Shown in pieces: positions 16,321 through 23,211 of a stretch of DNA of 48,251 nt. The stretch comes from Pseudomonadota bacterium. GTDB lineage: Bacteria; Pseudomonadota; Gammaproteobacteria; Steroidobacterales; Steroidobacteraceae. How positions within the stretch are numbered: position 1 is the first letter of the stretch; each line of letters starts with the position of its first letter. A program made the position numbers and the translations under genes. The DNA lies in NCBI GenBank assembly GCA_016713725.1, contig JADJOO010000040.1:1-48251 (forward strand). Direction: 5' to 3'. Under the pieces are notes generated by a model. That model did not search any database and was not told the DNA's origin. It was given only the letters and a program-made list of their open reading frames with translations.

Positions 16321-17901
16321 TTGCACGAAGAACGCCAGCCCACTGCCGCCCAGCACGCCACGCCCGGCACCGCGCCCCGAGGCTCGAACCAGGCCGAGTT
16401 CGAGTTCCGGTCGCTGCTGGACGCGGCGGTCGACGCGATCATCGTCATCGATCACCGGGGCCGGATCGAACAGTTCAGCCTCTCCGCGGAGCGGATCTTC
16501 GGTTACACCGCGGCCGAGGTGATCGGCCAGAACGTCGACGTGCTCATGCCAGCGCCCTACCGCGCCGACCATGACGCGTACATGCATCGGTACTAGCAGA
16601 CCGGGGAAGCCAGGATCATCGGGATCGGCCGCGAAGTGCAGGCGCGGCGCAAGGACGGCTCCGTCTTCGCGTGCGAACTCGCGGTCGGCAAGGTGCAGGG
16701 CGTCGAGCCGCCGCGGTTCATCGGCTTCATTCACGACATCACGCCGCGCAAGCTCGCCGACGAGCGCCTGCGACGCAGCGAATCCGAACTGCGGCTGGCG
16801 CAGGAGCTCGCGAATCTCGGCAACTACGTCGTCCACCTCGATCAGTCGGAGCCCGATTACTACTCGCCGCAGCTCTGCCGCATTCTCGGTATCGGCGCTG
16901 CCGAAGTAGCGCTTCCGCTCACGGCATTGCTCGAGCGCTGGGTGCACCCGGGCGACCGCGAAAAATTCGACGAGGCGTGCCGTGAGCTGGAATCGCCTGC
17001 AAACGCGTTCGACTGCGAGTACTGCATCGTGCTCGAGGATGGCACGACGCGGTACCTGCACCACATTGCGCAGGTCACGCGCGACGCGCAGGGCAACCCG
17101 CTCAAGCACATCGGCACGATCCACGACGTGTCAGATCGTCGCGCAACCGAGGACGAGGCCCGGCAGCTGCAGGAACGTCTGACGCATTTCAGCCGCCTGT
17201 CGACGATGGGCGAAATGGCCGCGGGCCTCGCCCATGAGATCAACCAGCCGCTGACCGCGATCGCGACGTATGCGCAGGCCTGCCAGCGCTTCATGCGCTC
17301 GCCGAACCGCGACGACGCCGACGTACTCGAGGCGCTCGCACAGATCAATGCGCAGGCATTGCGGGCTGGCGAGGTCATCCGGCGCCTGCGCAATTTCGTG
17401 AAGAACCGCGAAGTGAAGCGCGAGCCCGTCGACTGCAATCGCCTGCTCGACGACCTGCGCACGCTCGCCGAGACCGACGCCAGGCTGCACAACGTCCGGT
17501 TGCGGATCGACGCCGAACCCGCCCTGCCGACGGTCTACGCCGACCCGATCCAGCTGCAGCAGGTCGTGCTGAACCTCGTCCGCAACGCGATCGATGCGAT
17601 GTCGGAGGCGCCCGAGACGCGCCGCGAGGTCCTGCTCAGCACGCGCCAGCTGCCGGAAGGCGAGATCGAAATCATCGTGGCGGACCATGGCAGCGGCCTG
17701 GCGCCCGAAGCCGCCGAGCACCTGTTCAACCCATTTTTTACGACTAAATCGGGCGGCACAGGCCTCGGCCTCGCCATCAGCCGCTCGATCGTGCGCGCTC
17801 ACGGCGGACGCCTGTGGCACACTCCCAATGAGGGAACCGGCGCACGATTTCATTTCACGCTGCCGGCATCGCCCATGACGCTGGTATCCAAAGGGGAGTA
17901 G
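16321..17901 (+). CDS. fixL: Oxygen sensor histidine kinase FixL, interrupted by an in-frame amber codon
   Basis: Heme-based oxygen sensor kinase; 526 positions from TTG at 16321, close to rhizobial FixL. The start is uncertain (GTG at 16192 is also in frame). The heme-PAS domain (about 25-140) keeps the proximal His in RADHDAY (H84) and arginines R90 and R104. Their spacing of 6 and 20 equals that of His200, Arg206 and Arg220 in Bradyrhizobium FixL. A TAG at 16594-16596 replaces residue 92, with the frame unchanged on both sides. A second PAS (about 155-275), the H-box LAHEINQPL (H305) and an ATPase domain with GTGLGLAISRS follow. FixJ starts six bases after the stop. Without readthrough or correction only the kinase part would be made. 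Confidence 0.88.
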
Positions 17902-17907
17902 AGCCGA

Positions 17908-18531
17908 GTGATCAAGGAAATCAAGCCGACGGTGTTCGTGGTCGACGACGACACGGCCGTCCGCGACTCACTACGGATGCTGCTCAAGTCGGTTGGCCTG
18001 CCGGTCGAAGTGTTCGAATCCGGGCAGGAATTCCTCGACGCCGACCGTGACGACCGTCCCGGCTGCCTGGTGCTCGACATCCGCATGCCTGGCATGAGCG
18101 GGCTCGAACTGCAGGTGAAACTCAACGAGCGCCACTCGATCCTGCCGATCATCTTCATCACCGGCCACGGCGACGTGCCGATGGCGGTCGAGGCGATGCA
18201 GGCCGGCGCGGTCGATTTCATCCAGAAACCGTTCCGCGACCAGGACCTGCTCGATCGCATCAACCAGGCGCTGGAAAAGGACGCCGGCAGCCGCCGCATG
18301 CTGGCCGAGCGCAACATGATTCGAAAGCGGCTGGAATCGCTGACGCCGCGCGAGAAAGAAGTGCTTGATCTCGTGGTCGCCGGCAAGGCCAACAAGGTGA
18401 TCGCGGGAGACCTCAACCTGAGCCAGCGCACCGTGGAAATCCACCGTGCGCGCGTGATGGAAAAAATGGAAGCGCATTCGCTGGCCCACCTCGTCCGCAT
18501 GGTGCTCGAGGTCGAGCGCACCGAGGAGTAG
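17908..18531 (+). CDS. fixJ: Response regulator FixJ
   Basis: A 207-residue transcription factor, partner of FixL. GTG start at 17908. Receiver domain 1-125 with acidic pocket VVDDD, phospho-acceptor Asp57 (LVLDIRMPGMSG), Thr85 (FITGHGD) and Lys107 (IQKPF) all intact. LuxR-type DNA-binding domain about 145-205 (LTPREKEVLDLVVAGKANKV, then LSQRTVEIHRARVMEKM). Low oxygen would activate FixL, FixJ and then promoters such as that of ccoN; the link to ccoN is inferred from proximity. Confidence 0.95.
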   Translation: MIKEIKPTVFVVDDDTAVRDSLRMLLKSVGLPVEVFESGQEFLDADRDDRPGCLVLDIRMPGMSGLELQVKLNERHSILPIIFITGHGDVPMAVEAMQAGAVDFIQKPFRDQDLLDRINQALEKDAGSRRMLAERNMIRKRLESLTPREKEVLDLVVAGKANKVIAGDLNLSQRTVEIHRARVMEKMEAHSLAHLVRMVLEVERTEE

Positions 18532-18573
18532 GCGCGCTGTTGCGGCGCAACAGGCGTTGCGAACCGCTCGTAT

Positions 18574-18585
18574 TTACGTATAAAC
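18574..18585. promoter_or_regulatory. TACGTA-centred motif upstream of the lone receiver gene
   Basis: TTTACGTATAAA within an AT-rich patch between fixJ and the next receiver gene. It shares the TACGTA core with the site upstream of ccoN. It could be a FixJ-type site or part of a promoter. Weak evidence: a short motif with no second copy in this gap. Confidence 0.25.
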
Positions 18586-18719
18586 CCGCAATTGCCGTGG
18601 ACCGGGCGGCCATGAAAACTGCACTGCATGCGACCCGGTTACGCAGCGCTTTCCGCCCCGCCAGCTCGTCCCCGCGGCTCCTCGTGAGCTGCGCGGGCTT
18701 AGTGGTCGCGCGCTCCATC

Positions 18720-19136
18720 ATGTCACCCGCCATCTCTGCCGCGCAGGAGGCACCGCCGATCATCGGCGTCATCGACTCCGACCCGGTCGCGCGCGCGGCA
18801 TTGAAGACGCTGCTGCAGCCCGTCGGCGTCGACGTGGTGAGCTTCGACACCGCGGAGTCGTACCTGCTGTCGGGCTCGTCGCGGAGTCTCGCGTGCCTCA
18901 TCGTCGACCTGCTCCTGCCCGGCATGTCCGGCCTGGAACTGTTGCGCCGGCTGCGCAGCAACGGCAACGACGTGCCGGTGATCCTGCTCGCCGACGAATC
19001 GGACGTTCCCACCGCAGTCGCGGCGATGCGTGAAGGCGCCACGGATTTCATCGAGCGCCCGTACGCGAACGTCGCCATCCTGAAGCAGGTGCAGAAGCTG
19101 ATCCGCGGGCAGAGCGGCGGCGTGATGCCCGCTTGA
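18720..19136 (+). CDS. Lone receiver-domain protein with altered switch residues
   Basis: From ATG 18720 this is a 138-residue single receiver domain with no output domain; the frame is open further upstream (ATG 18612). It resembles the FixJ receiver: GVIDSDPVARAALKTLL, then the phospho-acceptor Asp63 in LIVDLLLPGMSGLELLRRL. Two switch residues are changed. The Thr/Ser after beta-4 is Ala91 (LLADESD, against FITGHGD in FixJ) and the conserved Lys is Arg113 (IERPYA, against IQKPF). It may act as a phosphate sink or decoy for FixL, but it could also be an unrelated CheY-like protein. Confidence 0.82.
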   Translation: MSPAISAAQEAPPIIGVIDSDPVARAALKTLLQPVGVDVVSFDTAESYLLSGSSRSLACLIVDLLLPGMSGLELLRRLRSNGNDVPVILLADESDVPTAVAAMREGATDFIERPYANVAILKQVQKLIRGQSGGVMPA

Positions 19137-19155
19137 GCTCGCGGGCGCACTGCCC

Positions 19156-20187
19156 ATGAGTTCCCTCGACAGCTGGCACGAAGAAAAGCAGTCCGCGTGG
19201 CTCTATCGCGCGCTGGCCTCCTGTGAAACCGACGCGAAGATCGCGGAGCTGTTCCGGGCACTCGCCGCCGCCGCCGACTTCCAGGCCGACAAGTGGCTCG
19301 CCAACGCAGGGCAGCCTGCGCCACCCGCATTTGCGCCGTCCGTGCGTGCACGAATCACCGCAGGGCTCGCGCGCGCGTTCGGCCCCCGGCGAGTGCGTCA
19401 CATGCTCGCCGCGATGAAAGTGCGCGGCCTCTCGGTCTACGATTCGCAGCGCTCGCTCGCGGGCCACCTGATGCCCACCTCGGTGTCGGACGTGGGCGCG
19501 CGACACAAGGGCCACGGCGGCGGCAACCTCCGCGCCGCGGTGTTCGGCATCAACGACGGTCTCGTCTCCAACACGAGCCTGATCATGGGCGTCGCGGGAG
19601 CGGCTGCGGGCGCCGACTTCGTGCTGACCAGCGGCGTGGCGGGATTGCTGGCAGGCGCGCTCTCCATGGCCGCGGGCGAATACGTGTCGATGCGCTCGCA
19701 GCGCGAGATGTTCGAGTACCAGATCGGGCTCGAGCGCGACGAACTGCGGGAATACCCGGAAGAGGAAGCCGAAGAACTCGCCTTGATCTACCAGGCGCGC
19801 GGCATGCAGCTCGAGGAGGCGCGCCGCGTGACCCGCGAACTGGTGAAGAACGAGGCGAACGCGCTCGACGCGCTGGCGCGTGAAGAACTGGGTCTCAATC
19901 CGGACGACCTCGGCTCGCCGTGGGGTGCCGCGATCTATTCGTTCCTCGCCTTCGCGCTCGGCGCGATCGTCCCGCTGGTGCCGTTCCTGTTCGGGTTGCA
20001 GCTGCAGCGGTCGGTCATGATCGCCGCGATCACCGCGGGCGTTGCGTTGTTCGGGGTCGGCGCTGCGTTGAGCCTGTTCACGGGCCGTAGCGCGCTCGCG
20101 GGAGGGCTGCGCATGGTGCTGATCGGCGGCGGCGCCGGCATCGCGACGTGGTTCATTGGATCGCTGCTGGGCGCAGCGATCCAGTAG
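19156..20187 (+). CDS. VIT1/CCC1-family iron transporter with N-terminal ferritin-like region (MbfA-like)
   Basis: A 343-residue membrane protein. The first 130 residues look helical and rubrerythrin-like (EEKQSAWLYRALASCETDAK, FQADKWLANAG). The rest is a VIT1/CCC1 transporter: GINDGLVSNTSLIMGVAGAA, GALSMAAGEYVSMRSQREM, and C-terminal helices ending in WFIGSLLGAAIQ. This two-part plan is that of MbfA, an iron exporter of alphaproteobacteria that limits iron toxicity. Iron or manganese as substrate is by family only. It is in line with the receiver gene, 19 bases downstream. The stop codon lies inside the palindrome that follows. Confidence 0.85.
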   Translation: MSSLDSWHEEKQSAWLYRALASCETDAKIAELFRALAAAADFQADKWLANAGQPAPPAFAPSVRARITAGLARAFGPRRVRHMLAAMKVRGLSVYDSQRSLAGHLMPTSVSDVGARHKGHGGGNLRAAVFGINDGLVSNTSLIMGVAGAAAGADFVLTSGVAGLLAGALSMAAGEYVSMRSQREMFEYQIGLERDELREYPEEEAEELALIYQARGMQLEEARRVTRELVKNEANALDALAREELGLNPDDLGSPWGAAIYSFLAFALGAIVPLVPFLFGLQLQRSVMIAAITAGVALFGVGAALSLFTGRSALAGGLRMVLIGGGAGIATWFIGSLLGAAIQ

Positions 20188-20272
20188 GGGATAGGGGAAA
20201 TTGGGGACGCTCACCTATTACAGACAGTGGGGCGAGTAATAGGTGAGCGTCCCCAATTTCCCCTATCCCCTA
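20185..20272. repeat. Perfect inverted repeat, 36-bp arms with 16-base loop, between convergent genes
   Basis: Left arm 20185-20220, right arm 20237-20272, loop 20221-20236. The arms match at every base and include the motifs GGGGAAATTGGGGACG and CTCACCTATTA. The outer ends are the TAG stop of the MbfA-like gene and, on the other strand, the TAG stop of cbpM, so the element fills the gap exactly. It resembles palindromic units moved by REP-associated transposases, and as RNA it would form a very stable bidirectional hairpin. Confidence 0.93.
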
Positions 20273-20590
20273 TCCCGCGCTGTGCAGCTGCGCCTGCAGC
20301 CTGCGCCGCTCCTCCACCAACTCCACGATGATCGCAGCGCCGGTGAGGTTCACGCCGAGGTCCGTCACGAGCCGTGTCATCGCCAGCACGCGTGGCAACT
20401 GCCGCCGCGGAAAAGCCCAGTCCGCCGGTTCGAGCCCACCGCGCGGATCGAGCGCACCGAGTTCCACCATTTCGACGATCCACTGCTGCTCGACGCGAAG
20501 ACGGTTGCAGATTTCGTCGATGCGCAGCCAGTCGTCGTCGTCGAGGAATTGCGCAAGCAGCACATCGCCGTCGTCATTGCGGGTGCTCAT
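20270..20590 (-). CDS. cbpM: Chaperone modulator CbpM
   Basis: A 106-residue MerR-like helical protein that binds the J-domain of CbpA and inhibits its co-chaperone activity. Visible features are DDDDWLRIDEICNRLRVEQQ, VEMVELGALDPRGG and a C-terminal helix with GVNLTGAAIIVELVEERRRL, typical of CbpM. Its ATG overlaps the cbpA stop (ATGA), the usual cbpAM arrangement. Confidence 0.92.
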   Translation of the reverse strand: MSTRNDDGDVLLAQFLDDDDWLRIDEICNRLRVEQQWIVEMVELGALDPRGGLEPADWAFPRRQLPRVLAMTRLVTDLGVNLTGAAIIVELVEERRRLQAQLHSAG

Positions 20591-21597
20591 GCGGAAGTCC
20601 TCGCGCTGGCGGTGAGCTCGGCCCGGGGATCGAAGGCCAGCTCCTGCTTCATGCGTGCGAAGAAATCACGCGCCTGCGGGCTGTCGGGCGGCAGCATGAT
20701 CGCCAGCGTGACGTACTGGTCACCGGGTGTCGGGCCGGGCAAGCCGCGGCCACGCAATCGCAGCCGCTGTCCCGCCCGCGCGCCGGCCGGCAGCTTCATT
20801 TCGACGGGGCCACCGAGCGTCGGCACCGAAACCGATTCACCCAACGCGGCTTCCCAGGGCGCGACCGGCAACTGCACCGTCACGTCGCGGCCCTCGAGCT
20901 TGAACAGCGGGTGCGGCCGTAGATTCACCTCCAGGTACAGGTCGCCGGCTGGACCACCGCCCATGCCCGCGCTGCCCTGTCCCGCGAGCCGGATCTGCTG
21001 GCCCTCGACGACACCCGCGGGGATCGAGACGCGCAGGGTGCGCGGCCTCGAAGTGACGTGGCCGTCGGGGCTGATCTCGGGCGTGCGCAGTTCGAGCGTG
21101 CGCGTTCCACCGCGGTACGCGTCCTCGAGGTCGATCTCGACGCGCGCGACGTGGTCCTGGCCGGCGGCTGCAAAGCCACGCCCTGCGCCGCCGCGGCCGG
21201 CGGACTCGAAACCGTGTGCACCTCCGAACGGGCTTCGCGCTCCGAACAGTTCGGCAAAGAAGTCACTGAAGTCCGCGCCAGCGCCGGGACCGGCTGCGCG
21301 ACCGCCTCGCTCGCCGCGCCCGGGCGTGAACTCGAAGCCTTTGCCCCAGTCGGGCGGCGGACGGAATTCCTGGCCCTGCCGCCAGTCGGACCCGAGCTGG
21401 TCGTAGGCCGCGCGCTTTTCCGCATCCTTGAGGACTTCGTTCGCCTCCTGCAGCTCCTTGAACCGCTCTTCGGCGTCCTTCTCCTTGCTGACGTCCGGGT
21501 GGAACTTGCGCGCGAGCTTGCGGTATGCGCGCTTGATCTCATCCTGGGTCGCGCCCCGCGGCACACCCATGACGGCGTAGTAATCCTTGAATCGCAT
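20587..21597 (-). CDS. cbpA: DnaJ-class co-chaperone and curved DNA-binding protein CbpA
   Basis: A 336-residue Hsp40. J-domain at 1-70 (MRFKDYYAVMGVPRGATQDE, catalytic HPD at 33-35), then a Gly/Phe-rich linker (FSDFFAELFGARSPFGG), then the two-lobed substrate-binding region (VEIDLEDAYRGGTRTLEL, VSIPAGVVEGQQIRLAGQG). No DnaJ zinc-finger cysteines, which sets it apart from DnaJ. The ATG at 21597 was chosen because the J-domain begins there; the frame is open upstream. It stimulates DnaK and binds curved DNA in stress and stationary phase. Divergent from trxC. Confidence 0.94.
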   Translation of the reverse strand: MRFKDYYAVMGVPRGATQDEIKRAYRKLARKFHPDVSKEKDAEERFKELQEANEVLKDAEKRAAYDQLGSDWRQGQEFRPPPDWGKGFEFTPGRGERGGRAAGPGAGADFSDFFAELFGARSPFGGAHGFESAGRGGAGRGFAAAGQDHVARVEIDLEDAYRGGTRTLELRTPEISPDGHVTSRPRTLRVSIPAGVVEGQQIRLAGQGSAGMGGGPAGDLYLEVNLRPHPLFKLEGRDVTVQLPVAPWEAALGESVSVPTLGGPVEMKLPAGARAGQRLRLRGRGLPGPTPGDQYVTLAIMLPPDSPQARDFFARMKQELAFDPRAELTASARTSA

Positions 21598-21742
21598 GGA
21601 CAGCGCTGCCTCCGGCGGTCGTGGCCCCGCTGATGTGGAGGCGGCGGCACCCCGATGCAAGGCCCGCGGACCGCGAGTTGCGCTTGCTTCCGGCCCAGAC
21701 GGCCCCATAGAACCGGTCAATGCCACCGGAGACGGTATCGAC

Positions 21743-22225
21743 ATGACTACTGCAAGTGCCGCCCCTGCGACCACCCAGGTCGTCTGCCAGCGTTGCGACG
21801 GGATCGTGCGCATCCCGACGGAACGGATGCGGGACCAGCCGAAGTGCCCGCGTTGTCACGAAGCGCTGTTCCAGGGGCAACCCGTAACACTGACGGCCGG
21901 CAATTTTGCCCGCCACGTCGAGCATTCCGGGGTCCCCGTGGTCGTCGACTTCTGGGCGCCGTGGTGCGGTCCCTGCCGGTCGATGGCACCGGCCTTCGAG
22001 CGGGTCGCGGCCGAGACCGAGCCAGCGGCCCGGTTCGCCAAGCTCAACACGGACGAGGCCCAGGACATCGGTGCGCGCTACGGTATCCGCAGCATTCCGA
22101 CCCTGATGGTGTTCAGGGACGGCAAGGAAGTGGCGCGGCAAGCCGGCGCGATGGATGCCGCCACGTTGCGGCGCTGGCTGGGGGCTAACGCAGGGGTCAG
22201 CCTTTCTTCGTCGAACAGGTGCTGA
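21743..22225 (+). CDS. trxC: Thioredoxin 2 (TrxC)
   Basis: A 160-residue cytosolic disulfide reductase. A zinc-binding N-terminal domain (CQRC at 15-18, CPRC at 35-38) precedes the thioredoxin fold with active site WCGPC (C75, C78) and the cis-proline loop IRSIPTLMVF. TrxC proteins run about 140-150 residues. The last ten (VSLSSSNRC) look like an extension, and the gene overlaps the end of the DUF2892 gene by 29 bases, so the true stop may be slightly earlier. Confidence 0.93.
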   Translation: MTTASAAPATTQVVCQRCDGIVRIPTERMRDQPKCPRCHEALFQGQPVTLTAGNFARHVEHSGVPVVVDFWAPWCGPCRSMAPAFERVAAETEPAARFAKLNTDEAQDIGARYGIRSIPTLMVFRDGKEVARQAGAMDAATLRRWLGANAGVSLSSSNRC

Positions 22226-22397
22226 TGCCGAAAGGCAGGTACGCCGGGCACCAACGGAACGTGCCCGTCAGGATGGGCACGATGCCGATCAGGCCCCAGT
22301 AGCGCGCGTTGCCTTCCAGCAGGAAGAACAGCGACAGCAATGCCAGGCCCGCGACGATGCGCAATGTCCTGTCCATTCCCCCGACGTTCGGTGTCAT
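22197..22397 (-). CDS. DUF2892 (YgaP-type) membrane protein
   Basis: A 66-residue inner-membrane protein with two short helices: MTPNVGGMDRTLRIVAGLAL, then GLIGIVPILTGTFRWCPAYLPFGIS and the ending TCSTKKG. This is the DUF2892 pattern, in which CP and GI-TC near the end are conserved. ATG 22397 has a GAGGA site upstream, which decides against the longer frame. Function unknown; such domains also occur fused to rhodaneses. Co-directional with the Crp/Fnr gene. Confidence 0.9.
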   Translation of the reverse strand: MTPNVGGMDRTLRIVAGLALLSLFFLLEGNARYWGLIGIVPILTGTFRWCPAYLPFGISTCSTKKG

Positions 22398-22503
22398 GAC
22401 TGTGTCCTCAATATTGTGGTTGATTCGATCCTGACCCATCACCGGTGGGGCGGCGCCCGGTCCGGCCTTGTTGCGCATCCTAGGAGCCCCCGGGGGCCTT
22501 GTC

Positions 22504-22519
22504 TGTAACCAAAGTCACC
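22504..22519. promoter_or_regulatory. CRP-like palindromic site
   Basis: TGTAA, six bases, TCACC: eight of ten consensus positions of TGTGA-N6-TCACA. It lies between the Crp/Fnr gene and the DUF2892 gene, about 105 bases before the latter's start. The neighbouring regulator has an R-E-x3-R recognition helix of the CRP kind, which makes local control plausible. A perfect GCCCCCGGGGGC palindrome sits next to it at 22486-22497. Confidence 0.35.
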
Positions 22520-22535
22520 CAGGCAGGGGTTGGCG

Positions 22536-23203
22536 TCAGCTGGCGCCCGACGCCACCCGGCGGAGTGCTCCGGCGTCGCAGATGTCAATCGACCCACGGC
22601 CGAGACGCACCCAGCCCGCGTCGGCGAAACCCTTCAGCACGCGCGTGACGATTTCGCGCACGCTGCCGACCTCGTCGGCCAGTTGCTGGTGAGTCAACGG
22701 AACCGTCTTGCCGCGGCCGAGCAGCGCTGCGGCAATTCGGCGGTCGAGTCTGTGGAAAGCAACCGCCTCGACGAGACCCATGAGATCGGCCAGGCGTTCG
22801 GCGAAGAGACTGAACACGTAGCGGCGGAACGGTGCATGCCGTGACATCAGCGCATCGAACGCATCGCGCGATAGCACGACCAGCCGCGCATCTGATTCGA
22901 CGATGCCCGACGCAGGATAGTCGCTGCTGCCGACGAGGCAGCTGCTCGTCAGGACGCAGCTTTCACCCGGACCGACCCGGTAGAGCTGAAGCTCCCGGCC
23001 CTCGCCCACTTTCGAGACACGGATCGAGCCGCGGAGTACGAACGGAAACTGCTGGCACGGCGAACCTGCGCCGAAGAGCGAAGTGCCGCCGGGAAGCTCC
23101 ACGAGCTGGGCCCCGCAAGCATCTCGGCAAGTTCAGCCGGGTCGAGCCCGTGCAGCGCCGGGTAGAGCGCTTGCAGTTCTTCCGAGGCAGCGGCGGCCGT
23201 CAT
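22536..23203 (-). CDS. Crp/Fnr-family transcription regulator, one frameshift
   Basis: Start at 23203 (MTAAAASEELQALYPALHGL). The frame is lost near 23117 in GCGGGGCCC, and the next frame continues AQLVELPGGTSLFGAGSPCQ. One missing G accounts for it, giving 222 residues. A cNMP-type sensor barrel (FVLRGSIRVSKVGEGRELQL, GPGESCVLTSSCLVG), a dimer helix and a winged helix-turn-helix (LTHQQLADEVGSVREIVTRV) are clear. The four iron-sulfur cysteines of FNR are not seen, so it is not a classical oxygen-sensing FNR; the effector is unknown. It ends 138 bases upstream of the DUF2892 gene on the same strand. Confidence 0.88.
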
Positions 23204-23211
23204 CGGTCCGG

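Noticed and set aside
21632..21662. Possible sigma32 promoter upstream of cbpA
   Set aside because: CTTGCAT and CTCCACAT on the minus strand have a workable spacing, but both elements are weak and the match could be chance.
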